From: Simmondsia chinensis
Lineage: Eukaryota; Streptophyta; Magnoliopsida; Caryophyllales; Simmondsiaceae
Length of the DNA stretch: 64,000 nt
Direction of reading: 5' to 3'
NCBI GenBank assembly: GCA_018398585.1
Contig: JAGTTD010000010.1
Coordinates: forward strand, 17,916,005-17,980,004
Part shown: piece by piece, positions 12,548 to 22,441 of the stretch
Layout of the letters: each line of letters opens with the position of its first letter
How positions within the stretch are numbered: position 1 is the first letter of the stretch
Program-made: the position numbers and the translations under genes
The notes under the pieces: generated by a model
Databases searched by the model: none
What the model saw: only the letters and a program-made list of their open reading frames with translations
What the model was told of the DNA's origin: nothing

Positions 12548-12937
12548 TTACATATACATAAAAATCATGAAAAGATAAAGAGGGACTACCTTCACACAGT
12601 GAGAATTCTCAGTTCTTCTGCTTTTAGAAATCTTGTTCCCAACTCTACTTGCATAATTTAAGTTCTCGTCTTCGACATCATCATTAGGTGTATAGTTCTT
12701 GTCTTGATCAACATTTGTCTTGGGATTTTCTAGCCTTATTTTTTTTCGTTTCTTCTCCACTCCATTTTTCAAGGCATTAGCCTTTTCAACAAGGCCTACT
12801 GATTTCATTTTTTCCATATTTTGTTCTATCCGTGTCATCCTTTGTTTTTCATACTCATTCATTCGGGTAGAAATTTCCACCTCTTGGGAATTTGAGCAGT
12901 TATCGGTTTGTATTGGAGTGCATTTCTTTTTTACCAT
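12548..12937 (-). CDS. CACTA-associated basic coiled-coil ORF
   Basis: An open frame of 129 codons with a charged helical core (RMNEYEKQRMTRIEQNMEKM, then SVGLVEKANALKN) and lysine-rich segment VEKKRKKIRLENPKTN. A YEKQR.xRIxxNxxxxxxLG pattern is common in proteins of plant CACTA elements and their relatives. It lies about 200 bp upstream of the TNP2 start on the same strand and could be a separate gene or a 5' exon. The last residues look like read-through into non-coding DNA. I infer DNA binding only from charge; no known domain is certain. Confidence 0.45.
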   Translation of the reverse strand: MVKKKCTPIQTDNCSNSQEVEISTRMNEYEKQRMTRIEQNMEKMKSVGLVEKANALKNGVEKKRKKIRLENPKTNVDQDKNYTPNDDVEDENLNYASRVGNKISKSRRTENSHCVKVVPLYLFMIFMYM

Positions 12938-13045
12938 AGTTTTCTACTATAGAAATACGATTAGCGGGTTAAACAAACTGTAATTTTGACAGAAAACAAT
13001 AAATTAAAATTCTTTTATTAACTAAGACATAATCAATCAAACTCA

Positions 13046-13850
13046 TCCACCAATTTAAGGGCTCTAATGTTCCAACCTCCGAACCAATTTAAGGGCTCTA
13101 ATGTTCCTAACAGAATCCATATTCATTCATGTATAAAAGACTATTCATGTCAACAAATGGATGCAGGGAATGGTACGCAAATTTGTGTTAGGCGCACTCA
13201 AGCAATGTGCACGTATGAAGCTCTTACTGTAGAATTGATGAATTCAGTGGGAAAACCACAAGTTGCTGTTGTAGTGTCATCAAATACTAATCGGAGTATG
13301 CTTAAGTTCACTTTTGGACTTGCAGTTTTGCTAATTCAGGACTAGAAGCATGAAACCAACATTACCTTGGATGCTCTGCAAGGCTTCTTGTGTTGGGTGA
13401 ATGATTACGAACTTAAATTAGTTGAAATGCACTGTCAGCCGGACGATCGGCAAGATCGGGATGATCTATTTCCTTTTTTGAGTGGAGTTTTGATTTACCC
13501 AAATATAAACATGGGTGTAAAACTTCCTCCTGATCCGGGAGAAGGAATTAGTAGACTTGAGCAAGCATTTGATGAGGCAACAACATCAGTCCACACTCAA
13601 GCATTGAACCTTTAAGTAATGGATGTTTGGTTCAAGAGCAATAGAGTCCCTTTCATGAAGCTATGCTATTGGGAGGTTATTTGTGAGTTGTTTACCATGT
13701 TATACTGCAGCAACAAGTCCTCTCTAGCTGCATTTTATAGTACCAACAACAACAATTTCTTGTTCAAAGACATTGGCCAATACATTCATCAGCTTCTAAA
13801 AATGGGAAGACCTATGCAAAATCTGATGATTAGGTTACTGCAGTGCTGAA
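13046..13850 (+). pseudogene. Internal region of a non-autonomous LTR element, copy 1
   Basis: Open stretches at 13067-13345, 13367-13615 and 13619-13849 lack any recognised retrotransposon or host domain. The segment MCTYEALTVELMNSVGKPQV resembles the stretch around 14690-14730 in the next element, so both probably derive from one family. A 24-bp repeat beginning CCAATTTAAGGG is present twice at about 13049-13105. Function unknown. Confidence 0.4.
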
Positions 13851-13889
13851 GAATGGGCTGTACAGAAAGCAAATTTTAGTATCTTGAAG

Positions 13890-14043
13890 CACTCTTCAGC
13901 TGTGGATTTCATCTAACTCTCTTTCTACTTCTCATCCCTATTTCTCTAATTTCTCATCTTAATTCACTTCTTTCTCATCTCATACTCTTAACCATCTTCA
14001 ATTTTACTTAGTTTATGCTTGTGATTGAATCACGAGCATAACA
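13890..14043 (+). repeat. LTR 3' portion with terminal hairpin (copy A)
   Basis: A CT-rich leader of repeated TTCTCATCT-type motifs leads to a 13-bp stem (14013-14025 with 14029-14041, one G:T pair) and ends in GAGCATAACA. The same design ends the LTRs at 14437 and 16198. No primer-binding site follows, so this is probably a 3' LTR remnant. Confidence 0.6.
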
Positions 14044-14437
14044 ATTTCCTTAAGCATAATTCCTTTGCTACATTGTATTAGTTGTTTGGTAGTTTTGTGT
14101 ATTAGTGTTGGCGCCATTAGCTGGTGTTAGTTGTTGAGATATTTTAGTATGATCTAGATATTTTAGTTGAGTCAGTTATTAGCTTTAGTCTTGGTTCAAT
14201 GTACTAGCTTGCTTGATAATTGCCTATAAGTAGTTTGATCAAGTGTAATAAGCATTCATTCAATCAAATTACAAAATATCTCTTTGAGATGAACATTCTC
14301 TCTCTCATCTAACTCTCTCTACTTCTCATTTATATTTCTCTAACTTCTCATCTAATTTCACTTCTTTCTCATCCCGTACTCTCATCTATCCTCAATTTAC
14401 TTAGCTTATGCTATCAAATTCCATCACGAGCATAACA
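14044..14437 (+). repeat. 5' LTR of non-autonomous element (copy B)
   Basis: Its last 190 bp (from GATCAAGTGTAATAAGC) match the 3' LTR at 15995-16198, and it ends CATAACA directly before a primer-binding site. The upstream (U3) half differs from that of the 3' LTR. The exact left edge is uncertain. Confidence 0.6.
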
Positions 14438-14439
14438 AT

Positions 14440-14451
14440 TGGTATCAAAGC
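14440..14451 (+). promoter_or_regulatory. Primer-binding site (initiator Met tRNA type)
   Basis: TGGTATCAAAGC differs by one base from the common plant TGGTATCAGAGC site and lies two bases after the LTR end. Confidence 0.75.
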
Positions 14452-15853
14452 CTTGTTTGGCTTCCAATCGAGCTCTTAATCAAGAAAAAAAAAATTTGCA
14501 GCAGAGAAGAGTGTTCATGTGCAGCAGAGTGAACATGTGAATCAACAATTAGCTTATGCAAGGGTTTGAGGAAAAGATAAATGAACATGTGAATCAACAA
14601 GTGGAATTTGCAGCAGAGAAGAGTGTTCATGTGCAGCGTACTCAAGTATTGACACCAGATTATGATGGAAACACTCAAGCCAAGTGCACGCATGAATCTT
14701 TTATTGCAAAACCGTAGAGTTTAGTGGAGAAATCACATGTTCAGCTGGAAAGTTTGCAAAATCTGATCACATGGCAGTTTAAGGAAGTTTTGGAACCTTC
14801 AAAAGTGCAAGATCAACTTCCCAAATTGAATGTACTAGCTTTAGTTCAAGACCTTGTTGCTGATTTGCAGCTTGGGCCACATAACTTGATACAAATGCAA
14901 GCAATAGAGTCATCTCAGTTTGGAGAGTTGCACAAACTGATCAAAGAGCAAGATCAAATGAGTGAGGCTGATGTTTATACGTTCAATTCTACAATAGGTT
15001 GAGTAGGGTTGAGACCCTTTGATCTGGGTAAAGATGGATTAAATGGGTGTGGGAAAGATAGACAACCAATGCAGTAGCAAATTGTGGAAACGCAAGACAA
15101 GAATGAAGTTGCATCAGTCCAAAGTTTTGTTATAGATTTTCATAAGGTTGAAGAAGAATCAATGTGTCATGAATTGATGACAGTTCACTGCCAAATTGTT
15201 ACTTTGCAAGATTAGGATTTGAAGGCGAGTTGTGGAAGAGCTAATGTTTGTGCAACAAAGAACACTACCAATAGGTCACTTGATCAAATAGAACTGGAGC
15301 TGGCTATTCAAATCAACAAAGAGGAATATAGCAAAGAATTGGACAAGCTGGGAGCTTGTATTGGTCTAGATAAGAGCAAGGGTCATTCTCCACAAGTGCA
15401 AGCAAATGTGAAACCACATCCTAATATTGGATTTAATGTTCAATTCGCTGGTCTATTAGGAGAATACAAGTGGTTGGGTGTCACAATTGATCAATTTGTA
15501 CTCAAGTATCAAGGTGTATTGTTTAAGTGGGAATGCGTAGAGCTGAATGCTTACTGTTGTAGCACAAAGAAAAAAAAAATGAAGGTCATAGTTTGGAATT
15601 CCACAGCATAGGGGATTCTATAGTGCAAAACTAGTTCACACTACAGCAGCAACTTGTGCTCTACTTCTTTTAGATCCTATTCGGGCTAACAACAAGCGTC
15701 AATTTTCTCTCATAATAGGTTCACACTTTGGCAGCAGCAAGCATTCGGTTCCAGCTACATTTTCAGAAGTCTGTCAGCCTCAATAAGTGTTCTTCAAAGC
15801 CTCAACTCTCTTCTTGATTGTTGAGAACAAGAATCTCTTAAGGGGGGGAGTAA
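14452..15853 (+). pseudogene. Non-autonomous LTR element interior with unknown ORF
   Basis: Between the primer-binding site and a polypurine tract (AAGGGGGGGAG, about 15840-15850) lie glutamine- and leucine-rich frames. Examples are 14724-15002 (LESLQNLITWQFKEVLE, LHKLIKEQDQM) and 15219-15611 (LDQIELELAIQINKEEYSKE, HPNIGFNVQFAGLLGEYKW). None matches gag, protease, RT or integrase that I know. Several stops interrupt it. It looks like a LARD-type element carrying its own or captured sequence. Confidence 0.5.
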
Positions 15854-16198
15854 TGGTATGATTCCTATAGATAGGGGCTTGTGAAGGATTGCAATTAGAA
15901 TGTAATAAGTAGCATAAGCTTTTGTTAAGTCTTGTAGTCTTGTAATAAGGTGTAAGTTGGTGTAGTTCGGTTATGGCTTGGCGCCCAAATGGCTTATGAT
16001 CAAGTGTAATAAGCATTCATTCAATCAAATTACAAAATATCTCTTTGAGATGAACATTCTCTCTCTCATCTAACTCTCTCTACTTCTCATCTATATTTCT
16101 CTAACTTCTCATCTAATTTCACTTCTTTCTCTTCTCATACTCTCATCTATCCTCAATTTACTTAGCTTATGCTTTGTGATTCAATCACGAGCATAATA
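15854..16198 (+). repeat. 3' LTR of non-autonomous element
   Basis: Starts TGGTATGATTCC after the polypurine tract and ends with a hairpin (TTATGCTTTGTGATT... ATCACGAGCATAA) and ATA, a decayed form of the ACA end. Its CT-rich R/U5 half is nearly the same as in the 5' LTR. Confidence 0.65.
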
Positions 16199-16949
16199 GA
16201 ATTTTGGGCTCCAATTCAAGTCTCAACCCCAACTCCAGCTTCCAACTACGTGCTAGTAACAAGACAACCCCTAGAGAATAGAAGTGCATTCCCATCCAAG
16301 GAATACAATGTGGGAGTACACCTCAATAAGGGGCAACTGACGCACAACACGACTAGTTGAATAGAGTGCATTTTCCGATCAACTCATCTAAATCAACCCT
16401 AAGATGCTAGACCTAGGTAGGTTGATTTTAAGGCTAGAAAAATGCTCAAAACAGATTGACTGTCAAGGCTGCTCTAGAACCTCAATATTGTCTTTAGAAA
16501 CCGAGTATTATTTTGAGCAAATTGTAAGTGAGACACACATACTATTCTTGCCCACTCTAATAGTGCAGAACGAGCAATGTGCCTACTTATGACAACATCT
16601 CACTCAAAACATTAAATACCAGGGTGAATAGAAACGTTTTAGGGGTGACCCTATTTCAATTGAATAAATAGTCACGCAGTTATTAATTTTTACAAACTTT
16701 TGAAAGTATCCAATGTACAGATATATTTATAATCCTTTGAGTAAATTAAATACAATATATATGCTTATGGTGATGGTACAGCAGTGTTGCAACATCCCTA
16801 TCAATAACTCAATAGATGAATCGAAATGTATTGCATTAGCGTTATCATGTATTTATTTAATTCCATCTAGATAGATTTAGAGATGTCAGCATAGAATACA
16901 CATTCTATATGGGAAAGAAGCGAACCTCTGGCATAATGGGGTTCCCCGC
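16199..16949. other. CACTA interior, unassigned
   Basis: No recognisable domains or repeats. Short frames at 16169-16592 look fortuitous. Confidence 0.4.
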
Positions 16950-17159
16950 AAGGTTCAGCTCTAGAATACAGCTAGTAAGAGCATCCATGTTTAGTCTATT
17001 TAACAGAACAACGTTCTATGTTCAAGCTGTATAAAGCTTTGCAATTTTCCAATATTTCTCATCTCAAATTCACTTCTCTTCTCATCTAACTCCCAAATTC
17101 CTCTTTTATCTTCTTTAAACCCTAGGTTTTGATTCAAGATTAGCTTGAATCATAACACA
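16950..17159 (+). repeat. LTR 3' fragment with hairpin end
   Basis: A CT-rich leader (CTCATCTCAAATTCAC type), an ACCCTAGGTTTTGATT segment and a GATTCAAG/CTTGAATC stem end in CATAACA at about 17159. It is like the gypsy LTR ends elsewhere in the window. The left edge is unclear and no partner LTR follows. Confidence 0.5.
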
Positions 17160-17359
17160 AACATGAACTAATAACGTAAAGCCCTCTAACCTCTAGAACT
17201 ATGTCAACAAAGCCCCCAAAGCTCTTTATCTGAAGACACATGGACTCAAGTATAATGTTAGGACACTTCAAATTAGAATAAAAATGATTAAAAGTCATAA
17301 ATGTATAAAAGGAAACCTCCAAACAGTAATCTAAATTAACATGTACTTGCAAACAAGAC

Positions 17360-17640
17360 CAAAGAATGCAGCCACCATTAACGCCGGCCACCCCCGCAAG
17401 GCCGAAACCTAAGATGTAATTGCGAAATAGAAAAAGAAGATGAAACACAGCATACCTAAACCGGAGGGAGAGGAGGAGGTGACGTGGACTTTTAGTAATA
17501 CTACAAAAGATTAGGGCAGGAAACATGGGCGGGAAGTATGGAGAAGAGAAGATGGAGAAGAGGAAGGCACTGCGTTTTTGGCTGAAGAAACACTGCGCGG
17601 GAAGTGTTCCCTCCACTTTCACTCTTATGGTACTTTTTCT
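17360..17640 (-). other. Possible captured gene fragment in the CACTA
   Basis: This block is more GC-rich than its surroundings. On the minus strand it reads like a 5' leader/first exon, ending CTCCGGTTTAG followed by GTATGC, a plausible splice donor. A 26-bp segment at 17484-17509 is identical to one at 18034-18059. CACTA elements often capture host exons, but I recognise no protein domain here. Confidence 0.3.
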
Positions 17641-18211
17641 TTTTGGGCAAGAAAACTAATATTAGTAGTATATAAATTATGAATTATTTACAATTTAGTA
17701 TCCTAGAGTTTTTGAAAATAATAAGGACTTTAACATTTTTGGATTATAAATTTTTTTTTAAGTTTTTATCGTATTAATAAAAAGTCACTCTCCTGCCCGA
17801 AGACATCATTTTCCATAGATAGAGTTGATTTAACAACTAATTTTTTTAATTAATATTATAGTAAAATGATAAAAGTACCCTTTAATACTCTTATTCTCAC
17901 CCTATAAGTAGAAAATTCGTTTATATATTGTCTTATGTAGAAACTATCTGCTTTATTATGTTGGAGAGTAGACAAAAAATGGCTAGTTGGCACTTTAATT
18001 TCTTAGACAAAAAAGGTGTTATTATGCCGAAGAGTGGACTTTTAGTAATACTACAAAAGTTTAGGGGCAATTTTATTAATATGACAAAAATTTTGGGGTC
18101 TTTATACTAATTCAAAAATATCAGGATCCGTTTTATAATTTCGAAAAAAATCGGGGTACTAAAATATAAGTAACCCGTAAATAGTAATTACAATTTAAAG
18201 TTTTGTCTCAT

Positions 18212-18438
18212 GATCAATACCTTCACCCTTAGTAGCTCGGATGCAATGATCAAGCCTCATTAGATGCCCTAGGGATGCAGGAACTATAAAATAGGGGCTA
18301 TATATGCTGCAGGATTTTGTTTGGTTCATGTTTTTAAATATGTTAGAATATGCTTTTGCATTTTGAAGATGCAAAACATTTTGTATGCATTCTCTGTTGA
18401 ATGAAAGTACCAATTATCAAAAAAAAAAAAAAAAAAAA
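18212..18438 (+). mobile_element. Poly(A)-tailed retroposed sequence
   Basis: A 227-bp sequence ends in about 20 As and is flanked by perfect copies of GTTTTGTCTCAT (18200-18211 and 18439-18450), extended by As. AATGAAAG sits before the tail as a possible polyadenylation signal. This is the structure of LINE-mediated insertion. It could be a truncated mRNA copy or a SINE: TAGTAGCTCGGATG resembles a tRNA A box, but I see no clear B box. Confidence 0.75.
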
Positions 18439-18599
18439 GTTTTGTCTCATACTTCTTAGATAAATTATATCATAGGAATTTGATATTTAAACATGATCGT
18501 TTGTTAGAGAAATTTAGAGGATTTTTTAGCATATGAAGTTAAGATCATACTGCAGAACTGCAAGTTGAAACGTAATTATACAATAATTGTTTCAAGTTT

Positions 18600-19230
18600 T
18601 TAATTAATCGACTTTGATCATTCTATATTCCCGGGCTTTGGTCAAATTGGATCATGTAGTATTCTAGTCATGTCCAGTTTTGAGTCAATTCGATATGGGT
18701 ATTAGTTGGTTAAACCATATGGTGCTGAAGTCATATCCGCTTTTGGGTTAATTAGATGGGTTCATTCTAAGATTTGGGTTAGGGTTGGGTTTGAATTTGG
18801 GTAGGGTGATTTACAACTCTAATCATCTTGGTTTCAGGTTAATAAGGTTGGATACTTCCTATTTGGTCAAGTCAATTAGATTGGACTGAATCGTGTCAAG
18901 TCATCTTAGTTACAATCATCTCAAGGTATACGATCATTTCGGTTGTATTATATCTGGTTTTGGAGTAATTTCATTGGGTCTCGTTTAAGTCAGACATGAA
19001 TCAGTTAGTGTAAGTTTATATTTAAATCATCTACAATTTTGCGTATATCAATTTGGGTACTTTCAATTTTGAGTTAGACCGAGTCTGGCTAAGGTCATTT
19101 CAGATCATTTTGGGTTCAAATACTCAAATACAATCATTTTGAGTTTTGAGTAAAGATTGGGTCAAGTGTTCATACTTCAAGTCATCTTGGGTTTCTATAT
19201 TTATAATTGAGTTGCAACATTCAGGGCTTC
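18600..19230. repeat. Degenerate GT-rich short repeats
   Basis: Loosely repeated phrases such as TTTTGGGTT, GGTCAAGTCA and AGTCATCTTGG in variable spacing. It looks like an old, diverged minisatellite inside the CACTA. Confidence 0.5.
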
Positions 19231-19609
19231 ATATCAGTAGAGTTAATAAAGAATTACAATTCGTAGTTAAGAACTTGGACTATATGCTTTTTAATTAAAA
19301 CCCAATTAACTGGAATTGGACAGTGGAATTGTAATTATAATTAATGAAGCCAACAAAAAAAATGGAATTATGGCCCTCAATTTTAACCTCACCCTTGGCC
19401 CAAATTCACATTCAAATTCCATACATCAAGTAGGATCCAATGAAATTTATATCACTGGGATACCTATCTAATTTTACCAATAAGTTAATTAATCAATTTA
19501 ATCAATAAAAAATATATAATGAACTCGTTGTCACATGATCCGAAATTAATTAATTACTTGCCATAATGGAAAATTGACTCGCGGTAAAAAGGAAACATTT
19601 AAAAGTTGA

Positions 19610-19887
19610 TGCTGTATAGCTAACAACAAAAGCAACAAGTCAGAAAGTGTTGCCTATTACTGCAACACTCAACTAACCGTTACCTTTAGTTGAGCAAATG
19701 CATTGGTTTCTCACTTCCGTTGCCTTCAACATCAAAGGCAATGATTTTGGAACCGTTGCCATGAGATTTATACATCAAATTTGAGGATGAAGGCAACAAC
19801 ATAGAAAGTGTTGCCTTTGACTAGTTTAGGCAACATTTTTTACTACCGTTGCAAATTTTCCGTTGCCTATGTATTTATGTTGTAGTG
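19610..19887. repeat. CACTA right subterminal repeats and terminus
   Basis: Repeats of AACCGTTGCC/GGCAACGGTT type resume and run to the terminal ATGTTGTAGTG. Same motif family as the left subterminal block, supporting a single element. Confidence 0.75.
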
Positions 19888-20189
19888 ACTAAATATTGTG
19901 GCTTAGAATTCACCTTTTCACACACACACACACACTCACATATATATATAAAATGAAATATGAACACTTATACATGTCAAAATAAAATATATTTATATTT
20001 GTACAGTTGAGAGAAATAAAATCAACTAACTATATTGGATTGGTGCATGTAAAAATGTGAATTGTTCTGAGTGAAAGGGAAGAAGGAAAGAAATAAAATA
20101 AAAAAGGTTTAAAAAATTCAGGGTTTAGAATTAGGAGTTATTAGGAAAACAAATGTTAGATGAGTTACTAGAAAGCAAAAATATTTGAG

Positions 20190-20600
20190 AAACTTTTTGT
20201 TTGTAAAACTATCCACGAGTGTAAGGAGCTTTTACCGACTAGCATAACAATTATAATATGAGATTAGTTTCAAAAATTATGGTTATTTTTCATGTTGGGA
20301 GTTAATAGAAATAAAAAGTTTGTAACAAATATGTGCATTTCATGAGATTTGAACCTTCAATCTAAGAAAGAAAAGAGACTTTTACCACTAGGCTAACTAA
20401 ACAATTACAATATAGGTTTTGTTTCAAAAACTTAACCTTACTTTAAAGTTAGAAGTTATATGGAAGCAAAAATGTTAAATAAAAATACTTGCTTATTATG
20501 AAGTTCAAACCCAGGACTGACATACAAGGGTAAGAAACTTTTATCACTAGGCTAACAAGCTAGCTTTGATGTGGGTTTACAAGTGACTACTTATAGAAGG
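20190..20600. repeat. Three diverged tandem copies of about 130 bp
   Basis: Each copy contains a version of AACTTTTACCACTAGGCTAAC followed by an AATTACAATATAGG-like stretch. The copies lie just outside the CACTA right end; no coding potential is visible. Confidence 0.55.
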
Positions 20601-20769
20601 TAATTATGAACTTTAAACCAACATATATATAGGCTTCATTTGAAATTAACAAAATATATATGAAGGAGAAAAATGTGAGGCAAAAACTTTAAGGGAAAGA
20701 AATAGGAAAATATGACTTAATTCTATTGTTGGGAAGTCAAAGGAAAATAAGGAAAAAGAATAACTTTTT

Positions 20770-21852
20770 GGCTCCATTTGTTTTGATGGAAAAGAAGAAT
20801 CTAGGAATTGAGTTTTCTTCGAAAAAAGTTTTCCAAGGAAATATAAATTTCAAGTTGAGTTTTCTGTTGTTTGTCAAAGGAAAACTTAATTTCCCATTGT
20901 GATGTCTTCGTGTATGTTTGAAAAAATATTTTTCACCAATTATTTTATATCTTTTTATAGGATAACATAAGTAATAATGCAACATATATGAAGTAAAAAG
21001 AAAAAAAGTTAACTATCAAAGGTGTATAAATTAGGCTAATTGTTTCTTAGGTATTTTGAAATTTGAGCATTTATTATCTAAATACTCTGTGATTTTATTA
21101 TATACAATGAGGTGTCAAGAGATAAGAAATTTTATCACTTGTGTATATACTGTGTTAAAATTTGGAAAATTTTTATTAAAATTTAGCTAATTTCAACTAA
21201 AAAAACCGATGTAGTATAAATATCATATTATCAAAAGGTTGTCCATATTCTAACAAAAATTACTTATATATTATCAAAAAATGTGTCATGTTAGCATTTT
21301 TGAACAAAAAAATTATTGTATTATGATATAGGATACGTATAGATTGTTGTTTTCATTTAAAATATACTAAGTTTTGGAAAAAGATACCTAATTCATGAGA
21401 AAGTTTTGAACTTCAGGGTACATCATTGTATATAAGTAAAATATCACAATACCTATATAATAAATGTTAAAATATTACTTTGATAATTTCCTTCTATAAT
21501 GTTATATAACAATTCAACTTGATTAAAGTTGTTATGTTGCAATAATAATAAAGTAATATCCAAAATGCTTTTAATTATTTAGTCTAATTCTTCTCTGATG
21601 TTGATGTTAAATGTCCACAGTGTAGTCTGGTTTACTTTGTTTCGATCTCGACTCGCATGATGATAACCGCGAAGGTTTTTGAGCCACGTAGAATCACGAC
21701 TTCCACCATTTTGAAAGGGAAGTCATTTTCCCTCATTTGAGGGAAAAGATTTTCTGTTGGAAAACCTTTTCCTTGAGCTAATGATGCGACAAACAAGGAA
21801 AAGAGGAAAACCGCTTCCTAGATTGTGGTTTTCCCTCGAAACAAATGGAGCC
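20770..21852. mobile_element. Non-autonomous element with inverted ends
   Basis: The left end GGCTCCATTTGTTTTGATGG and the right end, as reverse complement GGCTCCATTTGTTTCGAGGG, match over about 48 bp with several differences. Both continue through AATCTAGGAA and TTTTCC motifs. The interior is AT-rich and non-coding. The 8-bp flanks (AACTTTTT and TTTATGAT) do not match. The end design resembles hAT-like miniature elements, but the superfamily is uncertain. Confidence 0.6.
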
Positions 21853-21902
21853 TTTATGATCAAATTTTGTTTTTCTTTTCGTGGTTGGTAAAAAATGAAA
21901 TT

Positions 21903-22342
21903 TGTTATAAAACTAGGGATAAATTATACTCTATAGGAAGAGAATAAAAAGATGAACCCAAATATTTTTGGAGAAAAATAACAAATATTTTATATAATAA
22001 CTAAAAAAACAAGAGAAGGTTTTCTTCTATTCAAATAACACTCTCAATATTTTATTCAATAAAATATTCTTCTCAATCTCACTTTCAAATTCACTTTGCT
22101 TTAGTATTGCACTCAATTCACTGCTTTCTTTCAAATTTTGTGTGTGCGTTTCGCTGTGATTCTACTACTTTTTATACACAAATTAAGCGGTGGGGGTTTC
22201 TTCCCTAAAAAGAAACAATGGAGATATATATATATATACACGTATACAAAGGTCTTTTATATAATTTCTAATTTTTTATGATATTTAATAATATCCGAAC
22301 TCGACTATAAAAATTGTACCTAAAAAATATCTAATATTTACA
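21903..22342 (-). repeat. 3' LTR of copia 1
   Basis: Direct repeat of 26391-26849. It shares TCAATATTTTATT(C/T)AATAAAA, TAAGCGGTGGGGGTTTCTTCCC and an (AT)n tract. Confidence 0.85.
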
Positions 22343-22441
22343 ATGCTCCCCCTTTGGATATTTTTCTTTATAATATTGTGGGACATAACACTCTTGAAAG
22401 TATATGGTGTCCAAGTTATACACGCTTCCTAAACTGTCTCG

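Larger units (their letters stand above)
4110..19887 (-). mobile_element. CACTA (En/Spm) DNA transposon, about 15.8 kb
   Basis: The right end, read as reverse complement, starts CACTACAACATAAAT. The left end reads TACTACAACATAAAT, identical except for the first base (C to T). Both ends carry short subterminal repeats of the GGCAACGGTT/AACCGTTGCC type. The flanking triplets are AAT and ACT, so the expected 3-bp duplication matches at two of three bases. Inside are a TNP2-like transposase and a TnpA/PTTA-like gene on the minus strand, as in plant CACTA elements. Later insertions (LINE tail, LTR elements, poly(A) retroposon) have enlarged it. Frameshifts in both genes and the damaged terminus suggest it cannot move by itself. 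Confidence 0.85.

Noticed and set aside
18770..18800. Telomere-like GGGTTAGGGTTGGG
   Set aside because: Only one or two units, not the plant TTTAGGG array; part of a degenerate GT-rich repeat.
21903..21910. A target duplication for copia 1
   Set aside because: AAATT and ATAAA do not match at the best LTR edges; not claimed.
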